Shown here in pieces: positions 16,056 to 25,291 of a stretch of DNA of 64,000 nt. Made by a program: the position numbers and the translations under genes. Position 1 is the first letter of the stretch. Every line of letters starts with the position of its first letter. The DNA comes from CAVRZY01 sp963725415 (GTDB lineage: Bacteria > Acidobacteriota > Terriglobia > Bryobacterales > Bryobacteraceae): positions 1 through 64,000 of the forward strand of contig CAVRZY010000104.1 of NCBI GenBank assembly GCA_963725415.1. Reading direction: 5' to 3'. A model generated the notes under the pieces. That model saw only the letters and a list, made by a program, of their open reading frames with translations, made no database searches and was not told the origin of the DNA.

Positions 16056-17345
16056 ATGGATTCCGAGCAATTTCCACCCGCTGCTCCGATGAAAGAGCGA
16101 GGTTCCAGACGCGGGAAATCCCGCTCTTTCCGCCTTGGGCTGCTCTTCCTGGCCGCGGTCCTGATCCTGCTGGCCCTGTTTGCCCGGGGTTACCTGCCGC
16201 GGGTCGAAAAGCAGAGGGAACTGTTCGCGGCGGTTCGAGCCTCCAGCAACGCTCGGCCGCGGGTCAGTGTGGCGGCAGTGCGCCGGTCGCCTGTCAGCAC
16301 CGACCTGGTTTTGCCGGGCGACATCCAGGCCATCGACGAGACGCTCATCTATGCGCGGGCCGACGGGTACCTGCGGTGCAGGCTGGTGGATATCGGCGAC
16401 CGCGTGGAGGCCGGACAGTTACTGGCTGAGATCGAGACTCCCGAACTCGACCAGCAGATCCGGCAGGCCCGCGCCAGCATCGAGCAATTGCGGGCGGCTC
16501 TGTTGCAGGCCCGCGCCAATCTGGCCCAGGCGCGCGCCAACCTCCAGCTTGCCGAGATCACCCTGAAGCGCTGGAAGTCGCTGGTCGAGCAGGGCGTCTT
16601 GTCAGCCCAAGCCGGAGACGAGAAGCAGTCGGCCTACGATGCCCGCCTGGCCGATGTCGGCGCCGGCGAAGCCAATATCAAGGCCGCGGAAGCCAACATC
16701 CAAGCCGGCGAAGCCAACTTGCAGCGCCTGCTGGAACTGAAATCCTTTCAAAAAGTGACCGCGCCGTTCAGCGGCGTCATCACGACCCGCAACGTGGATA
16801 CCGGGGTCTTGATCACGGCCGGCAGCGGCAGCAACAACCCTCCGATGTTTCGCCTGGCGCAAATCGGCACGCTGCGCATCTATGTCAACGCGCCGCAGAC
16901 TTACGTGTCGTCCATTCACCCGGGCCAGGCCGCGCAGGTGCTGGTGCAGGAATTCCCGCGCCGGTCCTTCGCCGGGAAAGTGGTGCGCACCGCCAATGCC
17001 CTGGACGAGAAGTCGCACACCCTGCTGACGGAAGTGCAGGTAGCCAACAGCGATTACGCGCTGCTGCCGGGCATGTACTCGCAAGTCAAATTCGTGCTGG
17101 CGCGCGCCAGTCCCTCCTGGCGGGTTCCTGGGGAAGCGCTGGTGATCCGTCCCGATGGGGTGTACGTGGCGCTGGTCAGAAACGACCGTACCTTGCACTA
17201 TCAGAAGGTGACGCTGGGGCGGGACTACGGCACGGAAGTGGAAGTCCCGACCGGCCTGCGCGGAGACGAGCGGGTGGTCCTGAACCCCGCCGACGACCTG
17301 GCGGAGGGCATGGCGGTGGAAGCGGGCAGCGCGCCGGGGAAGTAG
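16056..17345 (+). CDS. RND efflux periplasmic adaptor (membrane fusion protein)
   Basis: The 429-residue adaptor links the RND permease to the outer membrane channel. It has one N-terminal membrane anchor (residues ~28-47), a split biotinyl-lipoyl-like domain (YARADGYL, VDIGDRVEAGQLLAEIETPELD), a long alpha-helical hairpin with heptad Ala/Gln/Leu repeats (ARASIEQLRAALLQARANLAQ…), a beta-barrel (VTAPFSGVITTRNVDTG) and a membrane-proximal domain. It lies 6 bp downstream of the permease. It is intact, unlike one adaptor in the convergent operon that follows. Confidence 0.92.
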   Translation: MDSEQFPPAAPMKERGSRRGKSRSFRLGLLFLAAVLILLALFARGYLPRVEKQRELFAAVRASSNARPRVSVAAVRRSPVSTDLVLPGDIQAIDETLIYARADGYLRCRLVDIGDRVEAGQLLAEIETPELDQQIRQARASIEQLRAALLQARANLAQARANLQLAEITLKRWKSLVEQGVLSAQAGDEKQSAYDARLADVGAGEANIKAAEANIQAGEANLQRLLELKSFQKVTAPFSGVITTRNVDTGVLITAGSGSNNPPMFRLAQIGTLRIYVNAPQTYVSSIHPGQAAQVLVQEFPRRSFAGKVVRTANALDEKSHTLLTEVQVANSDYALLPGMYSQVKFVLARASPSWRVPGEALVIRPDGVYVALVRNDRTLHYQKVTLGRDYGTEVEVPTGLRGDERVVLNPADDLAEGMAVEAGSAPGK

Positions 17346-17389
17346 GGCGCGGCCGGGAGAAGGGCCTTTCGTACCTGAGGTGGGGCGGG

Positions 17390-18628
17390 CTACTCGTACC
17401 GGAGTGCCTCGATGGGGTTGACCCGCGAGGCTTTCATGGCGGGGTAGATTCCGAAGATCACCCCGACCGCGACCGAGACGCAGAAGGCGATGACCACGGA
17501 AGCCGGGGTGACTATGGTGCGCCACTCGGCGGTCGTGGCGATCAGCCAGGCCAGGAAGAACCCAAAGGCGATCCCGAGCAGGCCTCCACCGGTCGAGATG
17601 AGCACGGACTCGGACAGGAACTGCCGGACGATGTCACGCCGGCGGGCGCCGACCGCGCGCCGGGTGCCGATTTCGCGCGTGCGCTCCAGCACCGTGGCCA
17701 GCACGATGTTCATGATGCCAATACCCCCCACCAGCAGCGAAATCGCCGCGATGGCCACCATGACGTAGGTGAAGATGGTCTGGGTGCGCTGCTGCTGAGC
17801 CAACAGCGCGGCCGGGATGGTGACGGTGAAGTCCTGCGTGTTGTTGTGAGTCGAGTTCAGGATGGCTGTCACGACCTTGGCCACCTCCACGCTGTCGGCG
17901 CCCGGCTTCAGCCGCAGATCGATCCCGTCGAGCTCGTCCTTCAAATAGCTGGTCATGTCCCAGAAGCGGTACTGAAACGTGTTGATGGGCACGTAGACGA
18001 GATTGTTGCGGTCTTCCATCTGCCCACCGGAGGAGCGGGTTGAGGCCGGTACCTGCTCGCCGAGCACGCCGATCACCTCGATCCAGTTGTCGTTGATCTT
18101 GATGAACTTCCCGACGGCCGAGCCGTAGCCCAGCAGGCTGATCTTGGCGTTCTGGCCCAGTACGCAGACCGCCGCGCAGGTCTCGTTGTGCCGTTCGTTG
18201 AAGAAGCTGCCTTCGACGGCGCGGAGATTGTGAATGGCCGCATAGGACGGCCGCACCCCGTACAGATCGGGCACCTCGCGCGCGGCCTTCGGCAGCACGC
18301 GCGCCGGGCGCAGCGAACGGCGTGGCGAAAGCGCCTCCAGGGCCTCGATGTTGGCTTCCAGGATCCGCACGTCGCGCTCGTTCAGCCCTTGGGAGGACCG
18401 GCGGCGCTGCTGGAGTTCCTGGTCGCTGATGGCGTGGCGCGCTTCGACGAGCACATTGCGCACGCCCAACTGCTCGATGAAACGGAGCGATTCCTCGCGC
18501 GCGCCGGCGCCGATCGACAACATGCCGATCACGCTTCCCACCCCGAAAACGATGCCGAGCGCCGTCAGAAACGTCCGCGTCTTTTGCGCGCGCAGGTTCT
18601 GGGCCGCCTGTTTGAGGTCGCCGGTCAT
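17390..18628 (-). CDS. MacB/FtsX-type ABC transporter permease
   Basis: The 412-residue protein has an N-terminal membrane helix (LTALGIVFGVGSVIGMLSIG), a large MacB periplasmic core domain (about residues 45-240) and three C-terminal helices of the FtsX family, ending AMKASRVNPIEALRYE, the classic end of this family. No nucleotide-binding domain is fused to it and none is encoded nearby. It is the last gene of a minus-strand operon and overlaps the preceding adaptor by 4 bp (ATGA). Such permeases act as mechanotransmitters for lipoprotein, peptide or macrolide export; the substrate is unknown. Confidence 0.9.
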   Translation of the reverse strand: MTGDLKQAAQNLRAQKTRTFLTALGIVFGVGSVIGMLSIGAGAREESLRFIEQLGVRNVLVEARHAISDQELQQRRRSSQGLNERDVRILEANIEALEALSPRRSLRPARVLPKAAREVPDLYGVRPSYAAIHNLRAVEGSFFNERHNETCAAVCVLGQNAKISLLGYGSAVGKFIKINDNWIEVIGVLGEQVPASTRSSGGQMEDRNNLVYVPINTFQYRFWDMTSYLKDELDGIDLRLKPGADSVEVAKVVTAILNSTHNNTQDFTVTIPAALLAQQQRTQTIFTYVMVAIAAISLLVGGIGIMNIVLATVLERTREIGTRRAVGARRRDIVRQFLSESVLISTGGGLLGIAFGFFLAWLIATTAEWRTIVTPASVVIAFCVSVAVGVIFGIYPAMKASRVNPIEALRYE

Positions 18629-19909
18629 GACTTGGATATCGCCTGCATGGCCCCGCCCTTGCGCTCCTGCTTCCTGGCCCCCTGATCGGGACTGGCCATG
18701 GCGACCTGCTGGCCTTCCTGGAGCCCGGTGACGACCACCTTGTCCTCGCTGCGTCGCACCATCTTCACGTCCCGCGCGAGGAAGCCCTGTCCGGCCCGCA
18801 GGTAAACGTAGGTCCGCCCGTCGCTTTCAAAGAGGGCCTGGGCGGGGATCCAGAGAACGTTGTCGAGCTTGCCGGTCAGGATTCGAATGACGATGCTCAT
18901 GCCGGGGCGCAACTCGGGGCTGGGGTTGTCGATCGACACGCGGCAGTCAAAGTAACGGTCCCAGGGCGGCCCGGTGGTGCCGCCGATCACCTTTACCTTG
19001 CCGCTGAACTTGCGCCCAGGGAGGGCGACGACGGAGAGCTGGGCCGGCTGGCCCTCGGCCAAGTGGCCGCGGTCGAGTTCGCCGATGCGGGCTGTCCCCT
19101 CCCAGCTTTCCAGGTCGGGGATCTGCGCCACCCCCATGCCGGGGCGCGCCTGATCGCCCACCTGATAGGCGGGCACCTGCATGCCCCAGCGGATCATGCC
19201 GTCGGTGTTCTGCTGGAGCGCGACGTAGCCGGGTTGCGTCGCTTTCAAGGTCATCGACTCGATATTGCGCCGGGCGATTTCCCCCTTCACCTTGGCCTTG
19301 GCGATGCCGGCCTTTTGAAGCGCCACGCCCGCCGCGGCTGTGGCCTGGCGGTTTGTGAGGTCGGCTTCGAGCTGCTTCAGCCGGTCCTGGGCGGCCTGAA
19401 GCGCCAACTCATTCTGGCGCGCCTTAAGGCGCGCGTACACCTCGTTGCGGCGACACTTCGAGCTCATTGACACGGACGTCCGTGCGCGCCTGGATCAGTT
19501 GCGCGCGTGTCTCCTCCTCGCGCGCCTGGTTTTCGTTCTCGGCCTGAATGAGCTGCTGCTGGGCCTCCGCCAGATCCGCTTCCGCCTCCCGCAGGTTGAA
19601 TTCCTGCTCGGTGGTATCGAAGGCCACCACCACGTCGTCTTGCTTCACCTCCTCGCCGTTGCTGCGGAGCGAGGTGATGGTCAGCGAGCCTCCCCCGGTC
19701 ATCGGCACGGTCAGCATCTGGGTCTTGCCGCCCTGGAGCTCTCCGCGGGCGCTGACCGCGAAGCTAACGTCGCTGCGCTTGACCGTGGTTACCGGGACGC
19801 CGAGCTTCGGCTCGGTTGCGGGTGCCCGGTACAGCCCCAGCGCGGCGATGCCGATCAAGGCCAGGGGCAGCGGCGCGGCACATCCGGCGATGACAAGGTT
19901 GCGGCTCAT
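18625..19909 (-). pseudogene. HlyD-type adaptor, split by one frameshift
   Basis: From the ATG at 19,909 the frame gives a membrane anchor, a lipoyl-like half (SLRSNGEEVKQDDVVVAFDT) and the first helix of the hairpin, then shifts near 19,456. There a single extra T separates VNELEV from RRNEVYARLKARQ. The continuation supplies the second helix, barrel and C-terminus, ending at 18,625 in an ATGA overlap with the permease. Without the extra base the protein would be about 428 residues, the family norm. Everything else is conserved, so a sequence error is at least as likely as a true pseudogene. Confidence 0.8.
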
Positions 19910-21147
19910 GACTTGGGGCGCTCCTTGCTTTCCGGTTCCACCGTCGCCACCTTGCTGTTCTCCGCCAGGCCCTTGACGGCCACCTCGTCCGGGTTGCGCG
20001 CCAGGACAGTGACTTCGCGTGGTTCGTAGTGGCCGCCCCGGGCCAGATAGACGATCGGCTTGCCTTGCCTGGTGAACAGCGCCTTGGCCGGGATGCTGAT
20101 GGCCTCGGGAATTCGGTTCACCACCACGTCCATGCTGCCGTTCATGCCCGGGCGCAACCGTGGATCGGGCTGTGCGATGTGGGCGAAACCGCGAAAAGTA
20201 CTTGTGGGCGGCCACTCGAAGCTCATCACGGTCATGGGCGAAAGCTGGTTCAGTTTCGCGGGGTACGGGGTTTCGGGCAGCGAGTCGATTCGCACGCGCA
20301 CGTCCTGGCTGAGCGCGATCAGGCCGCGATCAATCTCCTCGATCTTACCCTCCATCTCCAGCGTGTCCAGGTCCGGGATCTCCCCGAGCGCCCCGCCGGG
20401 CCAGGCCTGGTCGCCCACCTTGAATGGTTTGGCGTTCATCCAGCCCTGCGAGTAATTCGGCAGGTAGACGATGAGGCCCGCGATGGGCGCCTTGAGCTCC
20501 ATCTTGGAGAGGCGTTCCTTGGTGAGGTTCACCTCGGCCTGGGTCTTGTCGCGCTGCCGTGTCAGCGAGGCGGCCTTGGCGCCGCTGGAAACCTCGTTCA
20601 GGGCCACCTGTGCCTCCTGCGCGGCGAGTTTTCTCTCGGCCAGGCTGAGCTCGATTTTGCTTTCCTCGGCCTTGAGGCGGCTGACGATCTCGGCCTTCGA
20701 GACTTCGAGCTTGGCGTTTTCCACCTGATAACGCGCTTCGCCGAGCGCACGCTTGTCCTGCTCGGCGGTGATGCGCGCCTCCGCGACGGCCTGATCGAGC
20801 GCGGCCTGGGCCTGATTTAGCGCGGCCTCTTTTTCGGCCAGTTGCCGTTTCGCGCTGCTAGGGTCGAAGCGTACTACGGGATCGCCTTCCTTGACGCGCG
20901 AGCCGGAAGCGGCCAGCCAGACGATGCGCAGCTCGGGAACGTTTACCGGCGCGACGATCTGCACCGAGCGGCGCGCCTTCAGCTCGCCCCGGCAGCGAAC
21001 AATGACCAGGAACTCGCCCTTGCGCGCCTGGGCGGTAGGCAGCGTTGCGGAGGCCTGCGCCAGGTGCAGGCGCCAGGCGCCCACACCAGTCGTCCCCAGG
21101 ACAGCCAGACCTCCAATCCACAGAACGGCCCTCCAACGGCGTCTCAT
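19906..21147 (-). CDS. HlyD-type membrane fusion protein
   Basis: The 413-residue adaptor has an N-terminal membrane helix (VLWIGGLAVLGTTGVGAW), lipoyl-like segments, a coiled-coil hairpin (about residues 115-215, rich in Ala/Glu/Lys) and a barrel domain with SIPAKALFTRQGKPIVYLARGG near the end. It is the second of three adaptor genes in a row, overlapping both neighbours by 4 bp (ATGA), which implies translational coupling. In MacA-MacB-like systems one adaptor normally suffices. Three successive paralogues suggest a hetero-oligomeric or repeatedly duplicated adaptor. Confidence 0.88.
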   Translation of the reverse strand: MRRRWRAVLWIGGLAVLGTTGVGAWRLHLAQASATLPTAQARKGEFLVIVRCRGELKARRSVQIVAPVNVPELRIVWLAASGSRVKEGDPVVRFDPSSAKRQLAEKEAALNQAQAALDQAVAEARITAEQDKRALGEARYQVENAKLEVSKAEIVSRLKAEESKIELSLAERKLAAQEAQVALNEVSSGAKAASLTRQRDKTQAEVNLTKERLSKMELKAPIAGLIVYLPNYSQGWMNAKPFKVGDQAWPGGALGEIPDLDTLEMEGKIEEIDRGLIALSQDVRVRIDSLPETPYPAKLNQLSPMTVMSFEWPPTSTFRGFAHIAQPDPRLRPGMNGSMDVVVNRIPEAISIPAKALFTRQGKPIVYLARGGHYEPREVTVLARNPDEVAVKGLAENSKVATVEPESKERPKS

Positions 21148-22187
21148 GGCGTTGGCGCCCCCGGCTGGATGACGACGGCCGCGGAGAGGTCGGGTAGCAG
21201 ACGCGGATCGGACCGCGTCAAGCGGAAAACAGCCACGAAGTTCTTGATTGGGCTTCCGACCGCTGTGTTGGCCACCGGGCTGACGGATTCGAACACGCCT
21301 TCGAAGATCAAGTCGGGATAAGCGTCCAGTTGCACCCGAGCTTTGGTCCGCGCCGAGAGCACGGTGTTGTCCGGCTCGTTGATGGTGGTATGAACCAGCA
21401 TCTCGGAGGGGTCAAAGATCTTCATCAGGGGTTGACCGGCCCAGAGCTGGTCACCCTCCTGCGCAGGTCCCATGGAGCCGCCGCGCCAGATGTTCTCGAG
21501 CGCTACCATGCCGTCGATCGGCGCCTGCAACACCAGCTTCCCGGCGTTGTTTTTCGCCCGATCGAGAGCCACTTTCTGCCGTTCGGCCTGCAACTCGACG
21601 ATGCGCAGAGCCGCGGCCTCGGCCTTCAAGCGCAACTCGTGGGCTTTCCTGAGCCTTTCCACGCGTGCTTCGGCGCCCTCGGCCTTGGCTTCGTTTTGGA
21701 GCCGTTCGATCTCGCTCAGGATGGGGCCCTTGCCCAGTTGGAGCCGGGCCTTCTCGAAATCGGCCTCGGCCTGCCGGAGGTCGATCAGGCGCTTCTCAAC
21801 GTCCACCCGGTTCTGCGCCTGCTTCTGCCGCACCTGGTGGCTCAGGTCGTCAAACTTGGCCTGCGCCTCCAGCGCGTCGTCGAGTTGCTTGGTACGGTCA
21901 AACTCGGCCAGCAGGTCGCCTTTGGCAACCTTGGTGCCGCTGCGCGCAAGCCGGACGAGCGTGATTCGGCCACCCTGTCCTTCCAGCCGCGGAACCTGGA
22001 TGGAATAGACGCGAACGGCGCGTACAGTGCCGGTAGCGCGGATCGTCCGTACGCGGGTCCCCTGGGCGGGCGGGGCCGCTGGGGCGGCCGAGCCATCCGC
22101 TTGCACAACCGGAGCGCGCCCGCAACCCCCAGCAATCAGCAGGCCAAAAACCGCCGCAGGCGTCACCCCGATCAGGATTCGTGTCAT
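21144..22187 (-). CDS. HlyD-type membrane fusion protein (first gene of operon)
   Basis: The 347-residue protein starts at the ATG at 22,187 (MTRILIGVTP), which gives a lipoprotein-like signal with LLIAGGCGRAP. The Cys of the lipobox-like AGGC suggests lipid anchoring. It has lipoyl-like and coiled-coil parts (residues ~95-205, with QVRQKQAQNRVDVEKRLIDL) and a barrel. An in-frame ATG 27 codons upstream exists, but using it would bury the signal. It is the first gene of the adaptor-adaptor-adaptor-permease operon. Confidence 0.85.
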   Translation of the reverse strand: MTRILIGVTPAAVFGLLIAGGCGRAPVVQADGSAAPAAPPAQGTRVRTIRATGTVRAVRVYSIQVPRLEGQGGRITLVRLARSGTKVAKGDLLAEFDRTKQLDDALEAQAKFDDLSHQVRQKQAQNRVDVEKRLIDLRQAEADFEKARLQLGKGPILSEIERLQNEAKAEGAEARVERLRKAHELRLKAEAAALRIVELQAERQKVALDRAKNNAGKLVLQAPIDGMVALENIWRGGSMGPAQEGDQLWAGQPLMKIFDPSEMLVHTTINEPDNTVLSARTKARVQLDAYPDLIFEGVFESVSPVANTAVGSPIKNFVAVFRLTRSDPRLLPDLSAAVVIQPGAPTP

Positions 22188-22542
22188 CGCGCGGATCCGC
22201 CTCCACAAAGTCTGACGTCTAACGCCACTCCATGGTTTAGACGCAAGAACGACGCATTGGTTCCCCAAGCGCCCCTCCGTCTTGTAGCTTCATAATAGCA
22301 GATCGAGGAGCCGTTCCGTCTCTTGCGCCTGTAATCGCAACCCACTGAGACCGAGGTGGCTCTTCCAATCCGGGAAACAGTGCTCGATTTGGATGTGCTG
22401 GGCAGGCAACGGGCAGCCAGTGTTTTCAGTGTCTTACCTACCCGGCGAGCCCAAGCTGTTCCGGCTTGCTCGTCTGCGGTGGGGTAGAGGTTCCGGCTAC
22501 CGCTCCCCAGAGCGCTCCGGCGGAAACCCGCGCGGATCGGCT
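22188..22542. other. Intergenic stretch without recognised gene
   Basis: About 355 bp upstream of the adaptor operon. Open frames exist on the minus strand but match nothing recognisable. The stretch adjoins a DNA methylase relic, so it may be decayed DNA from the same insertion. It should also contain the operon promoter, which could not be pinpointed. Confidence 0.4.
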
Positions 22543-22806
22543 TCAACAACCTCGTTCGTGAAGAACATCGACCGGCACTAGGGAAGCCCGATTCGGAGAC
22601 AGCAGTGAACCGCCGGATGACATCTTTACTTCGTGAACCTGGGCCGGGCGCTTCTTCCTGAAGACCACAATCGCTGAGGAAACCAGGGCGTCTGTGAACT
22701 GCACATCTGCCGGACAGAAGCGGTGGATGTGGAGCAGTTCAACCCGCCAGCCCGGCAGCGAAGTAGCGGGCGGCCCGCGACAAGCTCGGTTACCGACGCT
22801 GCGCAA
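22543..22806 (-). pseudogene. DNA methylase fragment
   Basis: The stretch reading HIHRFCPADVQFTDALVSSAIVVFRKK, followed by HEVKMSSGGSL, resembles the target-recognition side of N6-adenine DNA methylases of restriction-modification systems (F.P.DV.FADALVSSAVV.F pattern). Neither the SAM-binding motif nor the NPPY motif is present, and the frame ends in VPVDVLHERGC. This is a short relic of a restriction-modification gene. Identification is from pattern memory and needs a search. Confidence 0.45.
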
Positions 22807-22810
22807 CGGC

Positions 22811-22816
22811 TATAAT
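22811..22816 (+). promoter_or_regulatory. TATAAT -10 box
   Basis: A perfect TATAAT lies 20 bp before the ATG of the spermidine-synthase-like gene. The -35 region (around 22,789, GTTACC) is weak. Confidence 0.4.
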
Positions 22817-22836
22817 CTCTGTCTTAGCCGGATCCC

Positions 22837-24882
22837 ATGGCTCTCTACGCGGCGACTGTTTTTCTGGCGGCCTTCCTGCTGTTTCAGATCCAGCCCATGA
22901 TCGCCAAGATGATTCTGCCGTGGTTCGGCGGGTCTTCTGCGGTCTGGAGCACCTGCATGCTGTTTTTCCAGGTGGCGCTGCTGCTGGGCTACCTCTACGC
23001 GCACTGGCTGCACGAAGGCCTGAGCGCCCGCTGGCAGAGGATCGTGCACACGCTGCTGTTGCTGGCCAGCCTGGCCGTGCTGCCGGTGGCGGCGGATGCT
23101 GCCTGGAAGGGCAGTGCTGTGGACAATCCGTCGTGGCGGATACTGGGCCTGCTGGCGGCCACGGTGGGCCTGCCCTATTTCCTGCTGTCCACCACCAGCC
23201 CGTTGCTCCAGTCTTGGTACGCCAGAACGCACGTGGGAGCGATTCCCTATCGCCTGTTCGCGCTTTCCAACCTGGCCTGCATGCTGGCGCTATTGACTTA
23301 CCCGGTGCTGGTGGAACCGAGCCTCAGCACACGGGTGCAGGCACAGGTCTGGTCGGGCGCCTACGCCTGTTTCGCGGTCTTGTGCGTCGCCATCGCCTGG
23401 CGCAGCGCCCGGAAATGCGCGCGGACGACGGATCCGGCGGCGGCCGAGGCGGCGCCTGAGCCGCCCGGTCGGGCGCTGCGTCTGCTGTGGATAGCGCTGG
23501 CTGCCTGCGCATCCATTTTGCTCCTCTCGGTCACCACCTACTTGACTCAGGACGTCGCGGCCATCCCGTTCTTGTGGATCTTGCCCCTCAGCGTCTATCT
23601 GCTGAGCTTCATCCTCTGCTTCGAAGCGCCTCGGCTGTACTGGCGCGCGGTGTACCTTCCGCTGTTGATTCTCGCTCTGGGCGCGATGGCATACATGCTG
23701 TGGCCGGAGCGGGAGAAGTTCAGGGTGGTTCCGACGGTGGCTGTCTCGGTGGGCGCCCTGTTCGTGTTCTCGATGGTGTGCCACGGGGAGCTGGTCCGCA
23801 CGAAACCGCACCCGCGGCACCTGACGATCTTCTATGTGATGCTCTCCATCGGTGGCGCCACGGGCGGGCTTTTCGTGGGCCTGCTGGCGCCGAATCTGTT
23901 CAACGGCTACTACGAGTTCCCGATCGGGCTGGCGTTGTGCGCCGGCTTGGCGGTACTGGTGCTGCTCCGGGAGCGGCGGGCGTTTTTTCAGCGCTCCTGG
24001 GGACGGGTTTGCGGGCTGGCCGTGCTGGCTGCGCTGGGCGGTTATGTGGCGGTTCTTGGCTGGGTGGTCCGGGATTCCATCCAGGGGTACCGGCTGGTGG
24101 CGCGCAACTTCTACAGCCAGCTCCGGGTGCTGGAGGTGGATGAGGACGATGGAGTCGGGGTTCGCCGAAAACTGCTGCACGGAGCGATCAACCATGGCGA
24201 GCAGATTCTCAGCGAGGCGTACCGGCGGAAGCCGGTGGCTTACTTCTGCCCTGAGACAGGCATCGGGCGCGCGATGCTGGCCGGCAAGGAGGGCGTGCCG
24301 CGCCGCATTGGCATCCTGGGGCTGGGCTGCGGGGTCCTGGTGGCCTACGGGCATCCCGGCGACACCTTCCGGATCTACGAGATCAATCCTCTGGTCCTGG
24401 AGCTGGCCCGCAGCGAATTCACTTATCTTCGGGACACGCCGGCGCGGGTGGAAGTGGTGCTGGGGGACGGGCGCCTGTCGCTGGAACGGGAGCCGGACCA
24501 GCACTTCGACATTCTGGTGATGGACGCTTTCTCCGGCGACTCCGTTCCGGTGCACCTGATCACCAGAGAAGCTTTCCGTACTTATCTGCGGCACCTCAAG
24601 CCCGGGGGAATCCTGGCGGTGAACGTCTCGAACAAATATCTGGACCTGCGCCCGGTGATGGAGCGCGTCGCGCGTCACTTCGGCAAAGTGGCCCTGTATT
24701 TCAGTTTCACTCCGGAGGATGACGATCTGCTGTGCTTCGGTGTGGGTTGGGTGCTGATCGTAGATGCGGCTGCGGGCCAAGCCGTGTCCTCGCAGCTCGG
24801 CTCGGGTGAGGCGCTCCAGGCGCGCGCCGATTTCCGCATCTGGACCGACGATTTCTCCAACATGTATCGGATTTTGAAGTGA
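22837..24882 (+). CDS. Membrane-bound spermidine synthase-like protein
   Basis: The 681-residue fusion has about ten to twelve membrane helices in residues 1-410 (first LYAATVFLAAFLLFQIQPMIAK) and a C-terminal Rossmann methyltransferase-fold domain resembling polyamine synthases (residues ~470-660). Motifs include GILGLGCGVLVAYG (cofactor loop), YEINPLVLELA, VVLGDGRLSLE and ILVMDAFSGDSVPVHLITREA. The YEIN acidic residue and the DAFSGDSVP loop mark the spermidine-synthase superfamily. These large fused proteins are widespread in soil bacteria, with unproven activity. The first residues and FGGSSAVWSTCMLFFQ match the conserved N-terminus of the family, supporting the start. Confidence 0.85.
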   Translation: MALYAATVFLAAFLLFQIQPMIAKMILPWFGGSSAVWSTCMLFFQVALLLGYLYAHWLHEGLSARWQRIVHTLLLLASLAVLPVAADAAWKGSAVDNPSWRILGLLAATVGLPYFLLSTTSPLLQSWYARTHVGAIPYRLFALSNLACMLALLTYPVLVEPSLSTRVQAQVWSGAYACFAVLCVAIAWRSARKCARTTDPAAAEAAPEPPGRALRLLWIALAACASILLLSVTTYLTQDVAAIPFLWILPLSVYLLSFILCFEAPRLYWRAVYLPLLILALGAMAYMLWPEREKFRVVPTVAVSVGALFVFSMVCHGELVRTKPHPRHLTIFYVMLSIGGATGGLFVGLLAPNLFNGYYEFPIGLALCAGLAVLVLLRERRAFFQRSWGRVCGLAVLAALGGYVAVLGWVVRDSIQGYRLVARNFYSQLRVLEVDEDDGVGVRRKLLHGAINHGEQILSEAYRRKPVAYFCPETGIGRAMLAGKEGVPRRIGILGLGCGVLVAYGHPGDTFRIYEINPLVLELARSEFTYLRDTPARVEVVLGDGRLSLEREPDQHFDILVMDAFSGDSVPVHLITREAFRTYLRHLKPGGILAVNVSNKYLDLRPVMERVARHFGKVALYFSFTPEDDDLLCFGVGWVLIVDAAAGQAVSSQLGSGEALQARADFRIWTDDFSNMYRILK

Positions 24883-24936
24883 TGGCGGCGGCCAAGGAGG
24901 GGGCCGGCGCGGGAACGCCGGCCCCCAGTCCCTCGG

Positions 24937-25140
24937 TCACCTCTGAAGAGCTGTCTGTGGCTGCTCCGGAGGTGCTTCCAGTGTCGTGCGCAGACGGCGC
25001 ACGAGAGATTCCGGGGCGAACGACTTCTGTACGGCCGGCGTCGCCAGCCCGTCTGGGCATGCCGCTGTCAGTCTCAGGATCCCAGCATCCTGGTGGACCA
25101 GCAGCACCGACTCTCCGGGGCCTGCCACTGTGCTCTCCAT
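24937..25140 (-). pseudogene. Response-regulator receiver relic (middle deleted)
   Basis: The 67-residue frame begins like a receiver domain (ESVLLVHQDAGILRLTA) and ends like one (KSFAPESLVRRLRTTLE, compare KPF.PE.L...VR..L). The phosphoacceptor-bearing middle ~70 residues are missing. It is probably the tail of a hybrid histidine kinase reduced by an internal deletion. No kinase remains upstream. Confidence 0.45.
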
Positions 25141-25291
25141 CCACGGCCCTCCAGGCTGCCGTCGAACTGGCCCAGCACTTCGAAGCAGCCGGAGGGCCCA
25201 TTTAGTGGATTAGTGTGATTCGCGGCAGTTTTATTTCATACCCCCGCAAAATATTCAGGTCCCACCCCAGCAGGGGTCGTGGCTAGGCGAA

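Noticed and set aside
19440..19470. Programmed frameshift in the adaptor gene
   Set aside because: No slippery heptamer or downstream structure is evident, and other genes here have the same kind of one-base break; error is simpler.
24879..25205. 108-codon plus-strand frame after the spermidine-synthase-like gene
   Set aside because: Low-complexity Ala/Pro/Ser-rich sequence without recognisable features; the minus strand over the same bases shows receiver-domain motifs, a better explanation.
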